From contig JAJFFF010000052.1 of NCBI GenBank assembly GCA_021776785.1, positions 62,001 to 126,000 on the forward strand: a stretch of DNA of 64,000 nucleotides, in the 5' to 3' direction. Positions 35,513-43,506 of this stretch are shown piece by piece. A program made the translations under genes and the position numbers. The notes under the pieces were generated by a model. It worked only from the letters and a program-made list of their open reading frames with translations, did no database searches and was not told the DNA's origin. The number at the start of each line of letters is the position of its first letter. Positions within the stretch are counted from its first letter, which is position 1. The DNA is from Planctomycetota bacterium. GTDB taxonomy: Bacteria; Planctomycetota; PLA2.

Positions 35513-35977
35513 ATGCCTGCAGTGCTGGTTTCCGCGTGCCTCGCCGGCCGAAAGTGTCGCTATGACGGTGCGGACAAAAACCACCCGACGCTCGTCGCCG
35601 CCCTTGAGCGAGAGGGCTTGGAGCCGGTGCTGTTTTGCCCGGAGGAGGCCGGCGGACTCGGGACGCCCCGCCCCGCGGCCAAGATCGAAGCCGCGCCAGA
35701 CGCCGTCGACGCCCCGACCGGCGCGGACGTGCTCGCCGGAGCCGCGCGCGTCGTGACCGAAGACGGTGCGGACGTCACCGAGGAGTTTGTCGCCGGCGCC
35801 CGCGGTGCGCTCGCGGCGGCGCAAGAGCATGGATGCACGACTGCGTTCTTGACGGCGCGGTCGCCGTCGTGCGGATGCGCGCACGTTCACACGACGCGCG
35901 GTCTGACAAGCGGGCGCGGGGTGACCGCGGCGCTGCTCGCGCAAAACGGAATCGCGCTCGTGGATGTCGACGGATGA
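35513..35977 (+). CDS. DUF523 family protein (TudS-type desulfidase family)
   Basis: ATG at 35513, inside the palindrome GCATGC. The 154-residue product has the DUF523 pattern: SACLAGRKCRYDG (Cys9, Cys15), FCPEEAGGLGTPRPAAKIEA (Cys42) and ARSPSCG (Cys120). In TudS, a member of this family, cysteines of this pattern hold a [4Fe-4S] cluster that removes sulfur from thiouracil. Substrate here is unknown. It is followed after 13 bp by a PII gene and that by XdhC, which is a tight three-gene operon. Divergent from the SLOG-family gene, 22 bp between starts. Confidence 0.85.
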   Translation: MPAVLVSACLAGRKCRYDGADKNHPTLVAALEREGLEPVLFCPEEAGGLGTPRPAAKIEAAPDAVDAPTGADVLAGAARVVTEDGADVTEEFVAGARGALAAAQEHGCTTAFLTARSPSCGCAHVHTTRGLTSGRGVTAALLAQNGIALVDVDG

Positions 35978-35990
35978 CGGGGACTCCGCG

Positions 35991-36284
35991 ATGAAGCGAC
36001 TGGTGATTGTGGTGAAGCCGTTCAAGGTGGATGCCGTCGTGCGCGCGCTGCGAGCGGCGGGCGCCACGTGCATCACACTCACCCAAGCGCGCGGCTACGG
36101 GCGTCAAAAAGGGCACCTGGAGCGCTATCGCGACGCCGGGCGAACGATCACGTTTCTTCCCAAAGTGCGCGTGGAATGCGCCGTCGAGGCCGAAGCGCTG
36201 GAACCCGTCCTGGAAGGCGTAGCGACCGCCGCCCGCACGGGCCGCATCGGCGACGGCAAAATTTTCGTCGAGGAGCTCGCATGA
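35991..36284 (+). CDS. PII-like nitrogen regulatory protein lacking the uridylylation tyrosine
   Basis: ATG at 35991 is preferred (GGGGA 7 to 11 nt upstream); a further in-frame ATG at 35964 lies in the previous gene. The 97-residue product has PII motifs: KPFKVDAVVRAL, GYGRQKGH (36-42 region), FLPKVRVECAV and ARTGRIGDGKIFV. By position, residue 51 (Tyr in E. coli GlnB) is Arg (YRDAGRTITF), so it cannot be uridylylated there. The C-terminus stops right after KIFVEELA, some 15 residues short of GlnB. It overlaps the XdhC gene by 4 bp. Function: probably a PII-type sensor adapted to a new partner. Confidence 0.85.
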   Translation: MKRLVIVVKPFKVDAVVRALRAAGATCITLTQARGYGRQKGHLERYRDAGRTITFLPKVRVECAVEAEALEPVLEGVATAARTGRIGDGKIFVEELA

Positions 36285-37228
36285 GTGTGTTTCAAGTCCT
36301 CTCCGAGCGCGCACGTCGCAACGAGCCCACGGCGTTGGCGACGGTGGTCAAAACCGAAGGGTCGAGCCCGGCCGAGCCGGCCATGAAAATGGCGGTGGGC
36401 GTGGACGGCCGCGTGAGCGGAACTGTCGGCGGCGGCCACGTCGAAGCCACCGTCGAAAAAACCGCGCAAGCGGTGCTGGCCGGAGACCCCGCCACGATTT
36501 TGAAGTTCACGCTCGACGACGACATGGCCGACGAGGGCGGACTCATCTGCGGCGGAACCGTCCACATCCTTATTGAGAAGCTCGCGTGGCCCGCCCCGTG
36601 GCTCGACACGACCAACGAGGCGACCGAAAGCGGTCGGCGCGCGGCGTTGATTGCGCGCATCGGCGATCGCGTCGAACGCGAACTCCTGCTCGGCGCCGCC
36701 GCCGAGCCCTACCTCAAAACCGAAGATCCGTATCTAGAAGACGGCGTGTTCGTCGAGCCCATCGTCGCGCCCCGCTGCATCGTCATCGGAAGCGGCCACG
36801 TGGGACTCGCGGTGGCCCGCATCGCCCAGGCGGCCGGCCTTCCGGTCACAGCCATCGACGATCGCCCCGACCACGCCGCGCGCATTCGCCCGTTTTCTGA
36901 ACAAGTCCACGAGGGCCACCTGCTCGAAGGACTAAAGGCGGCCGACCCGGGCCCAGACGACTTCATCGTCGTGATGACGCGCGGCCACGGCCTGGACCGT
37001 GACTGCGTCCGGGCCGCGCTGGCCTCGCCCGCGCGCTATGTCGGGATGCTGGCATCGCGGCGCAAGGCGCAAAAGATCAAGGAAGCTTTGACCGAGGAAT
37101 CGATCGACGTTCAAAGGCTCCACGCCCCCATCGGGTTAGACCTTGGAGCTCTCTCCGCGGGGGAGATTGCCCTGTCGGTCGTCGCCCAATTGGTCAAGGT
37201 AAGGAGACTGGGACGTGGAGACCGTTAA
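36281..37228 (+). CDS. XdhC/CoxI family protein
   Basis: ATG at 36281 overlaps the PII stop (ATGA). The 315-residue product has the XdhC N-terminal motif ALATVVKTEGSSPAEPAMKM and a later GGGHVEA, followed by a C-terminal Rossmann-type domain (IVIGSGHVGLAVARIAQAAG, then IDDRPDHAARIR). In this family XdhC binds and inserts or sulfurates the molybdenum cofactor for xanthine dehydrogenase or CO dehydrogenase. No molybdenum hydroxylase gene is in the window. Third gene of the DUF523-PII-XdhC operon, followed by a terminator-like hairpin. Confidence 0.88.
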   Translation: MSVFQVLSERARRNEPTALATVVKTEGSSPAEPAMKMAVGVDGRVSGTVGGGHVEATVEKTAQAVLAGDPATILKFTLDDDMADEGGLICGGTVHILIEKLAWPAPWLDTTNEATESGRRAALIARIGDRVERELLLGAAAEPYLKTEDPYLEDGVFVEPIVAPRCIVIGSGHVGLAVARIAQAAGLPVTAIDDRPDHAARIRPFSEQVHEGHLLEGLKAADPGPDDFIVVMTRGHGLDRDCVRAALASPARYVGMLASRRKAQKIKEALTEESIDVQRLHAPIGLDLGALSAGEIALSVVAQLVKVRRLGRGDR

Positions 37229-37230
37229 TT

Positions 37231-37274
37231 GGTCACGAACCCTCCTTACTTGGTCGTGACCGACGGCTTTTCTT
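37231..37274 (+). terminator. weak intrinsic terminator after the XdhC gene
   Basis: Arms GGTCACGA (37231-37238) and TCGTGACC (37254-37261) with a 15-nt loop, followed by GGCTTTTCTTTTCG. The stem is perfect but the loop is large and the T-run is interrupted. Begins 3 bp after the XdhC stop. Confidence 0.55.
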
Positions 37275-37296
37275 TTCGACGGATTGGGCCATCAGC

Positions 37297-37683
37297 TTGA
37301 GATCACGCCGCGGACGCTGGGCGCTCGCCCTTTCGTGGGCGGTTTTTTTGCTGTGGCTGGGCTCGCGCCGGCCGGACGATTTGCCGGCTCAGGACTGGTG
37401 GCTGGCCCGCTTCGACAAGCTCGTTCACGGTGGAATGTACGGGCTTTCCGGCTTTTTGGCCGCGTACGCGGCGCGGTGGGCGCCGATCCGACGCGCTCTG
37501 ATCGCAGGGGCGCTCTGGGGAGCGCTTTGGGGCGGGCTCGACGAGACGTGGCAAAGCTACACGCCGGGGCGCTTCGCCGACAGTTGGGATTGGCTGGCCG
37601 ACGTGGTGGGCGCCGGACTCGGCGCGGGCCTTTGGGCTTGGCTCGATCGAACCCGAAGTCGTGCCGAACGTTCGAACAGGTAG
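37297..37683 (+). CDS. VanZ-like membrane protein
   Basis: TTG at 37297 gives a protein starting MRSRRGRWAL, a basic N-tail before the first membrane helix (ALSWAVFLLWLG). Four helices follow with the VanZ landmarks DKLVHGGMYGLSGFLAAYA and, near the end, WLADVVGAGLGAGLWAWL (the D-NxxGxxxG-like motif). 128 residues, usual for small VanZ proteins. VanZ proteins give teicoplanin resistance in enterococci; in other bacteria their role is unclear. Start codon uncertain: no strong ribosome site is visible. Confidence 0.82.
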   Translation: MRSRRGRWALALSWAVFLLWLGSRRPDDLPAQDWWLARFDKLVHGGMYGLSGFLAAYAARWAPIRRALIAGALWGALWGGLDETWQSYTPGRFADSWDWLADVVGAGLGAGLWAWLDRTRSRAERSNR

Positions 37684-37763
37684 CCAAAGCGGTCGGGAAA
37701 CGCCGTTTGGCGGGCCCCTGGCTCCCGCGTTACAATGGGTAGTTCCACATGCAAGGAGAGAAG

Positions 37764-38996
37764 ATGCTGTCCAAACTCGCCCCGTTGAGCCTCGCACTCG
37801 TGCTGGTTGGCTCCCTGTTCGCGCAAGACGCCGCCGCCGATGTTTTGATCGTCCGCGAACGCAACGGGAAGCTGGCCCTCAAGGGGATCAAGTCCAAGAT
37901 CAAGGTCGACGACGAAGAGATCGAGATCACTCCGAAGAACGTCGACGCGTTTCGTGATCATTCGACCGGCGTCATCACGGAGAACAACTACACCGGTCTC
38001 GTCCTCAAGGCGAAAGCCCGCGACCGAACCGGCAAAACGTACGCGCATGAGAGCATCGTCCGCATCATCCCGACGACAAGTCCCGATGAGCTGCTGGACG
38101 GCTTTGACGAAATGGGTGTCGGAAACCTGGCTCGCGCGATCGCCATCTTTAAAGACGTCGTCGCGAACAAAGAATTCGCGTCCGTCCATCGCGACAACGC
38201 CAACTACCAGATCGGTCAGTGTCTCTTGGCGGCCGGCAAGTACACGTCGGCAACGAAACACTACAAGGCGTGGCCGGCTGCTTCGCCTTCGGTCTTTACT
38301 CCGGAGGTGTTTCGCATCCTCGGACTCCTGCACACACAGAAAAAAGAATACGGCCCGGCGCGCAAACGCTATGAAGCCATCGCGGCGCTGCCGTCCATCA
38401 CCGACGACTGGAAACAGCGCGCTCGGCTCGGTCTCGTGCGCGTGGCGATCGCTGAGAGCGCTTTCGGCAAGGCGGAACGCGAAGCGAGCCAGGTCGTGAC
38501 CGCGACGGCGGGCAAGCAATATCTCGAAAACGCGCATGTCCTCGCGCTCACGCTGCAGGGCCAAGCGATCTATCGCGCCGGCAAAAAAGACCGCTTCCCG
38601 GAAGCGGAGACGTTGCTGCGCAAGGCGACCAGGATCGACGGCCCCACCGACAACACGCTCGCGGAGCTCTACGCGACGCTCGGCGATTGTCTCTACGCCC
38701 AGGGCAAGCTCGAAGAGGCGCGTTTCCCGTACATGCGGGTCGTGTGTCTCTATCCGCGCTCGGCCGTGGCGGCCAGCGCCCTGCTCAACGCGGGCCAAGT
38801 GCTTATCGACATGAGCGGCCGGCTCAACGGCACACCCGCAGACCAAGAACGTAGCGACGAGTTGCTGGTGGGCGGCATGCGTCTTCTTTCCGAGTGCGGT
38901 TCACGCCATCGGGGAAGCTCTAGCGCCGCGCGGGCCAAGGCCACGTGGAAGGCCAACAAGGCTCGCTACGAAGCCATTACGAAGTCGGACTCCTAG
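37764..38996 (+). CDS. secreted TPR protein, unknown
   Basis: ATG at 37764 is preferred over 37749 because AAGGAGA lies 4 to 10 nt upstream and the signal peptide then starts MLSKLAPLSLALVLVGSLFA. The 410-residue product has a small beta domain (residues 25-90) and then TPR-like repeats: ARAIAIFKDVVANKEFASVH, QIGQCLLAAGKYTSATKHYK and later ATLGDCLYAQGKLEEARFPY. No catalytic motif. The last repeats resemble those of the TPR protein at 7078. It is probably a periplasmic scaffold. Cotranscribed with neither neighbour. Confidence 0.8.
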   Translation: MLSKLAPLSLALVLVGSLFAQDAAADVLIVRERNGKLALKGIKSKIKVDDEEIEITPKNVDAFRDHSTGVITENNYTGLVLKAKARDRTGKTYAHESIVRIIPTTSPDELLDGFDEMGVGNLARAIAIFKDVVANKEFASVHRDNANYQIGQCLLAAGKYTSATKHYKAWPAASPSVFTPEVFRILGLLHTQKKEYGPARKRYEAIAALPSITDDWKQRARLGLVRVAIAESAFGKAEREASQVVTATAGKQYLENAHVLALTLQGQAIYRAGKKDRFPEAETLLRKATRIDGPTDNTLAELYATLGDCLYAQGKLEEARFPYMRVVCLYPRSAVAASALLNAGQVLIDMSGRLNGTPADQERSDELLVGGMRLLSECGSRHRGSSSAARAKATWKANKARYEAITKSDS

Positions 38997-39060
38997 CCCA
39001 AAGACCGCGTCTTCGGTCCGCCGGGTCGCCCGCGGCCTGGCGACCCAAACGAAAACCACG

Positions 39061-39723
39061 ATGCCGCCGGAACCTCAACCGCAAGGACCGGCGGCATCGT
39101 CGTTGAGCGAAACACTCAAGCGCTGGTTTTTTTACGGCCAGAGTTTGATCCTGCTCCCGATCCTGCGCGTCATGTTTCGCCTCCGCATACGCGGATCGCG
39201 GCCGCGCCCGTTCGCGCAGGGTGTGATTTTGGCGCCCAACCATCAGTCGTGGATTGACGCGCCGATGGTGCAACAGGCGTACTACCCGTTCCCGATCACG
39301 TTCCTGATGACGGAGCTGTACTACGACCTGCCGCTCCTGAACTGGTACTTCCGCGCGGCTGGCGCCCGCGTCGTGCGCGAAAAGGGCCCGAGCGTCGCCG
39401 GGTTGCGCGCGGCGCGCGATGCGCTGCTGGAAGGACGCACCATCTGTTTGTTTCCCGAGGGCGAGATCACCGTCGACGGGACGATCGGCGAGGGCCAACG
39501 GGGCGTGGCGCGACTTGCCCGGCGCACGGGCGCGCGCGTGGTGCCCGTCGGCATCCGCGGCGCCATCCACACCTACTCTAGGGTGCAACCGAGACTGCGT
39601 CTCCGACCCGTCGAAGTGAGTTTTGGTCGGCCGATGACGTACGCGGGAAACGCCGACCGCGAAGGCGAGATCGAATTCACCAAGCAGCTGATGGCTCGGA
39701 TTCAAGAGTTGACGGAGTCGTAG
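39061..39723 (+). CDS. PlsC-family 1-acylglycerol-3-phosphate acyltransferase
   Basis: ATG at 39061. The 220-residue product has the PlsC motifs: NHQSWIDA with His61 and Asp66 (H-x4-D catalytic pair), FPEGEITVDG at 131-140 and VPVGIRGA for the later acyl-acceptor motif. A hydrophobic segment (LILLPILRVMFRLRI) anchors it to the membrane. It acylates lysophosphatidic acid or another lysolipid. It overlaps the converging metalloprotease gene by 22 bp. Part of the window's wider set of lipid acyltransferases. Confidence 0.87.
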   Translation: MPPEPQPQGPAASSLSETLKRWFFYGQSLILLPILRVMFRLRIRGSRPRPFAQGVILAPNHQSWIDAPMVQQAYYPFPITFLMTELYYDLPLLNWYFRAAGARVVREKGPSVAGLRAARDALLEGRTICLFPEGEITVDGTIGEGQRGVARLARRTGARVVPVGIRGAIHTYSRVQPRLRLRPVEVSFGRPMTYAGNADREGEIEFTKQLMARIQELTES

Positions 39724-40664
39724 CCCGCGGCGGCTCGGTCCATCGCGTCGAGCTCGCGCTTGCGACGAAAGCGCTGGCGCAGGTACGCAAAAAACACAAG
39801 CAGCCCGCCGAACGCAAACAGCGACGAGCCCAAGTCACTCGCGATGATGTAGAGAAAATACGGAAGGAACGGAGTGAGCTCACGGTGTAGGTCGCGCTCG
39901 AACTCACCGAGATTGACGCTGGTCGCGTCGTAAAACGCCGACTCAAAGGGCACGCCCTCACTCACGCGCGTGAGCAGGTGCCGGATGGCTTCGAGGCCGT
40001 ATTCGCGCTCCATGCGCTGCACCGCCGCATGCCCGAAGCGGTAGGCGATCGCCGCGCGGCGTCCGTCCGACAAGAAATAGCCGTTGGCTTGTTCCATGGT
40101 CGGCAAGCGACGCGCCGCCCCGAGCCGCGGCAGCGTGGTGTCGAGTTCGAGATAGGCAACGCCGGCGTGGTGAACACAAAGTCCCTCTTCAAACCAACGC
40201 GGGAGCGGAAGGCCACCGAGATGCGTAAGTAACTGGTGCGTGACCTCGTGACTCAATACAAGCAGGAGCCTGTCATTCAGGCTGCGATCGACGCGGTCGA
40301 ATCGAAAGACCATGACGTCGTCGCGCCGACAGACGGCCGTGGCCCACTCCGGCGCTCCGGGCGCCTGCTGCACCATCCCGTCGTAGTCCGCGACCACGTG
40401 GATGGTCACCGGTCGATGGTTTCGAATGCCGAGCCACGTTCCGGCCAACGCGCGCCGTCGCGAAAACTCGTCCGCGATCCGCTCGGCCATCGCGCGCGTA
40501 CCGGGTGCGTAGACCACCGTGCACTCTCGTCCACGCAGCGTCTCTGCCGGCTGCGCGCTGAGCAACGACGTCAAGCAGAGGACGACGGCGGCGCACCGCG
40601 CAACGAACGCGCGATCAAAATAACGCCGGTAATGCCTCCGGCAATCAGGAGCAATATGGTCCAC
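39702..40664 (-). CDS. membrane-anchored putative zinc protease (HExxH, MA clan)
   Basis: The start is uncertain. GTG at 40664 is used because it leads to a signal-like segment (CAAVVLCLTSLLSAQ); it then overlaps the small membrane gene upstream by 94 bp. An in-frame TTG near 40580 is an alternative. HEVTHQLL with LPRWFEEGLCVHH about 18 residues later form an HExxH-plus-Glu zinc site of MA-clan type (here WFEEG). Near the C-terminus one membrane helix (YIIASDLGSSLFAFGGLLVF) is followed by a basic tail, so the domain is probably outside the cytoplasm. Family and substrate unknown. Confidence 0.72.
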   Translation of the reverse strand: MDHIAPDCRRHYRRYFDRAFVARCAAVVLCLTSLLSAQPAETLRGRECTVVYAPGTRAMAERIADEFSRRRALAGTWLGIRNHRPVTIHVVADYDGMVQQAPGAPEWATAVCRRDDVMVFRFDRVDRSLNDRLLLVLSHEVTHQLLTHLGGLPLPRWFEEGLCVHHAGVAYLELDTTLPRLGAARRLPTMEQANGYFLSDGRRAAIAYRFGHAAVQRMEREYGLEAIRHLLTRVSEGVPFESAFYDATSVNLGEFERDLHRELTPFLPYFLYIIASDLGSSLFAFGGLLVFFAYLRQRFRRKRELDAMDRAAAGYDSVNS

Positions 40665-40783
40665 AGGTTTAAGAGCAGCCACACAAACGCGCCCAACAAC
40701 AACGCCACACCGAGCCAGGCCTGCAGCCGTTGCGGTCGGGGACCTTTGCCGAGGACTTGGAGGAGGCGTGCGAGGAGAGACAT
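40571..40783 (-). CDS. small membrane protein
   Basis: ATG at 40783 gives a 70-residue protein; an upstream ATG at 40816 also fits. A basic N-tail (LLQVLGKGPRPQRLQ) is followed by one long hydrophobic region (LGVALLLGAFVWLLLNLWTI, then LLLIAGGITGVILIA) with two possible helices. No family recognised. It overlaps the 5' part of the protease gene in another frame, which weakens the start choice of both. Confidence 0.5.
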   Translation of the reverse strand: MSLLARLLQVLGKGPRPQRLQAWLGVALLLGAFVWLLLNLWTILLLIAGGITGVILIARSLRGAPPSSSA

Positions 40784-40851
40784 CTTGGGATTTGTGACAA
40801 TGGAATGCTGGTGCAAGCGCCTCAGCAGGGCCGTATTCTAAGCAGGGCGCC

Positions 40852-42405
40852 ATGCTCCGGCTTGTCATTCAAACTCCGAGCGGTGAATCTCGATTCGAAT
40901 CGGGAGAATCCGAGATCCTCGTCGGTCGCCGCGAGGGCGTAGGGCTCTACCTCGAAGACCAAAGCGTCGCCCTGACCCACTGCCTCCTCCGGATCGATGA
41001 AAACCGCGTGGTCTTGGTGGATCTCGGCAGCGAGGCGGGCACCCAGATCCACGGCAAGGCCGTGCGGCGCGCCCGCTTGGCGCCCGGCGCGACGTTCCAG
41101 GTCGGTAAGACCAAGATCAAAATCCTCTCGTGCGGCCAGGAATCCGTCGCACAGCGCGCCAGGACCAAGTCCGCGCTCGCTGGATCGGCACCGTCGGCCC
41201 CCGCCGCGGCGATGGCGGCCCAGGTCGCGGCCCCGATCCCGAATCCGGACGCGGGACCCGATTTCGGGCGCGAGATCCGCGAGATGCTCGCGAAGGCGCC
41301 GTGGTACGGGATCTCGCTCGTCGCCCACATCATCGGGCTCTTGATCCTGAACTCGCTCGCCTTCCAAAAGACCGAGTTCACCGTTTTCTTGCCGATCGAG
41401 AGCAGCGTCGGCGACTCCGCCCCCGCCCCCGAAGAGGGCGAGGAGTTACCCGACATCAACATGGAGGACTTGGCGCCGGAAGACGAGATGCTGGCGGAGA
41501 TGGAAAAGGAGCTCGAGTCGGGTTCGCCCGAAGACGCGGCGCGACCGGCGGAGGGTGAGCCGAGCGACGAGACCGTCACCCCCATCACCGGGCTCAACCG
41601 CTCCACGCCCACCCTGACCCGCCTGAGTCAAGCGCTCCCGCGCAAGTCGAAAACGACCGGCGCAGCGGAAACGGTCAACCGCCGCGACCTCGCGACGGAG
41701 CATGAAGGCGCCGCCGACATCATTCGCAAGCAACTCGGCCGCGGCGGGATCCCGCGCGGCATCTCCAAGAACCAGATCGTCGTTGTCGAAGGCGAGTTCG
41801 ATTCGATGGAGAAAGTACTGCGCGAATATGGCATCGCGTTTACGGGCACGACGCGCGACCGCCTCCTCGTCAAAAACTACCCCGCGGCGAAGCTCCTCTG
41901 CATCAACTGCGGGCACCAACCGCCGCAGGCCAAACGAGCCAAGCTGGTCGCGAAGATCAAGAGCTTCGTGAAGCGCGGCGGCTGGGTTGTGACCAGCGAC
42001 TGGGCTCTCGATCCCTACATCACGATGGCGTGGCCGCACATCGTAGAAGTGGCGAGGGTTCGCAAGCACCAAGTCGACACCACCGTCGAAGTCTCGGCGG
42101 TTCGGTCCAGTCCGCTGCTCGTCGGCGTGTTCACCAAACGCGTCCGCTCGCGCTGGTGGCTCGAGGAAGCGAGCAAGTTCTTCAAGCTCAAAAGTCGCGA
42201 CGCGCACGTCCTCGTCGAGAGCCGCGAGATGGATCGTCGCTATGGTGCGAGCCCGATCGCCTTCGAATTCGAAGACCGCGGTCGCGTCGTACACCTGATG
42301 GGCCACTTCTATCAAAAAGACGGCAACCGCCAGGGCCTCGTCGGGATGCATCGCCTGGTGATCAACCTGATCCGCGAACGCTTCCAAAAATCGCGCCGCG
42401 AGTAG
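40852..42405 (+). CDS. FHA domain, membrane segment and GATase-like domain protein
   Basis: ATG at 40852 starts directly in an FHA domain (residues 20-95: ILVGRREG, THCLLRI, GSEAGTQIHGK, with a Gln/His in place of the usual SRxH). A Pro/Ala linker and one membrane helix (GISLVAHIIGLLILNSLAF) follow, then an acidic stalk and, from about 325, a GATase1/DUF4159-like domain (ISKNQIVVVEGEFDSMEKVL, LLCINCGHQPPQAK, KSFVKRGGWVVTSDWALDPY). Such domains often lack the catalytic Cys and serve as sensors. 517 residues. An FHA reading phosphate inside and a domain outside, joined by a membrane helix, suggests a transmembrane link to Hanks kinases. Confidence 0.78.
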   Translation: MLRLVIQTPSGESRFESGESEILVGRREGVGLYLEDQSVALTHCLLRIDENRVVLVDLGSEAGTQIHGKAVRRARLAPGATFQVGKTKIKILSCGQESVAQRARTKSALAGSAPSAPAAAMAAQVAAPIPNPDAGPDFGREIREMLAKAPWYGISLVAHIIGLLILNSLAFQKTEFTVFLPIESSVGDSAPAPEEGEELPDINMEDLAPEDEMLAEMEKELESGSPEDAARPAEGEPSDETVTPITGLNRSTPTLTRLSQALPRKSKTTGAAETVNRRDLATEHEGAADIIRKQLGRGGIPRGISKNQIVVVEGEFDSMEKVLREYGIAFTGTTRDRLLVKNYPAAKLLCINCGHQPPQAKRAKLVAKIKSFVKRGGWVVTSDWALDPYITMAWPHIVEVARVRKHQVDTTVEVSAVRSSPLLVGVFTKRVRSRWWLEEASKFFKLKSRDAHVLVESREMDRRYGASPIAFEFEDRGRVVHLMGHFYQKDGNRQGLVGMHRLVINLIRERFQKSRRE

Positions 42406-42456
42406 GTCGCACCGACGCCGCGGCGACGGCGCGCGTTCCTGCCGCCCGCTGATAGC

Positions 42457-43344
42457 TTGTTTGTCTTGTCCGCCGTTCGCGCTTACTTCGCCCTCGCCCG
42501 CCCCGCCACGCTGCCCGCCCCGCTGACGAGCGTGTTCGGTTGGGCGCTTTGCGCATACGGCGGCTGGCCCGCCAACCCGTGGCCGCTGACCGCCGCCCTG
42601 GTCAGCGCGCTCTTCGCAACAGCGGGAAGCAACGCACTCAATCAGGTCGCCGACATCGAGACCGACCGGATCAACCGCCCGGAGCGTCCGATCCCCGCGG
42701 GCACGATCAGCCTTAAGGCAGCGCGCCGCTTTTCGACGATCACCGGCTTGGCGGCTCTGGCGCTGGGTTGGTTCGCCGGCATCGCCTACTTTCTCTGCAT
42801 CATCGTGACGATCCCGATTACGGCGGCGTACTCGTTGCCGCCGGCGCGCACCAAGCGCATCCCGTTTTTGGCGAACGCGACCATCGCGACACCGCGCGGG
42901 CTCGGGATGGTGATCGCCGGATGGGCTGTCGGCGGTGGCCTGTTTCGCGCCGAAGCATGGGTCTTGGGCGGCCTCGCGTGGTTTTACATTTTCGGCGCGT
43001 CGACGACGAAAGACTTCGGCGACATCGAAGGCGACCAGGCCACGGGATGCCGGACACTGCCCATCCTCTACGGCCCCAAGTGGGCGGCGTGGTTTGTCGC
43101 CCCGTTCCTTGTGATCCCCTTTGCGCTCTATCCCGTGGCGGCCGCCGTGGGTTGGCTGCCCGGCGGCGTGACCGCGTGGGGCGCCTTAGGCGGCGGCTTG
43201 GCGAGCATCGGTTTAGTCGCGGCCGTTCTTTTGATCAAGACGCCCCTGCCGCGCCCGGGCAAACCGCACCCGACGTGGTATCTGATGTACGCCCAACTCG
43301 CCTTGGCCCCGCTCTGCGCGGCCGCGCTATTCGCGTCGCTCTAG
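42457..43344 (+). CDS. UbiA-family prenyltransferase
   Basis: TTG at 42457 (TTG at 42466 also possible) gives a 295-residue, strongly hydrophobic protein. The first Asp-rich motif is NQVADIETDRINRPERPIP (N-x3-D-x3-D) and the second KDFGDIEGDQATGC, the pair that binds Mg-prenyl diphosphate in this family. About eight or nine membrane helices can be counted. Family members make ubiquinone, menaquinone, chlorophyll or archaeal-type lipid side chains; the acceptor cannot be told and no cofactor genes lie nearby. Confidence 0.87.
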   Translation: MFVLSAVRAYFALARPATLPAPLTSVFGWALCAYGGWPANPWPLTAALVSALFATAGSNALNQVADIETDRINRPERPIPAGTISLKAARRFSTITGLAALALGWFAGIAYFLCIIVTIPITAAYSLPPARTKRIPFLANATIATPRGLGMVIAGWAVGGGLFRAEAWVLGGLAWFYIFGASTTKDFGDIEGDQATGCRTLPILYGPKWAAWFVAPFLVIPFALYPVAAAVGWLPGGVTAWGALGGGLASIGLVAAVLLIKTPLPRPGKPHPTWYLMYAQLALAPLCAAALFASL

Positions 43345-43445
43345 GGGCCGGCCGGCGAAGGGGCCTGCATTCGGACGGGCCGCTTCACCGCCCGATCTTC
43401 GCGCCGCCTTCTTGTGGCATCGAATCAGCGCTGCCGTCCGAGCAG

Positions 43446-43483
43446 CCCACAAATGGGAAACGGGCGAACCCGAGGGTCCGCCC
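43446..43483. terminator. paired stem-loops in the ubiA/43507 convergent gap
   Basis: CCCA-CAAA-TGGG (43446-43457) and GGGCGAACCC-GA-GGGTCCGCCC (43462-43483; one mismatch in a 10-bp stem). They lie between two converging genes, as for a bidirectional terminator, but no T-run follows. Confidence 0.4.
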
Positions 43484-43506
43484 GCCTCCACTCATGTGGA
43501 TGATTC

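Noticed and set aside
39702..40868. Longer 388-codon form of the second HExxH protein
   Set aside because: The extra N-terminal part is low-complexity and lies over the neighbouring small membrane gene and FHA gene start; the GTG at 40664 gives a sensible signal peptide.
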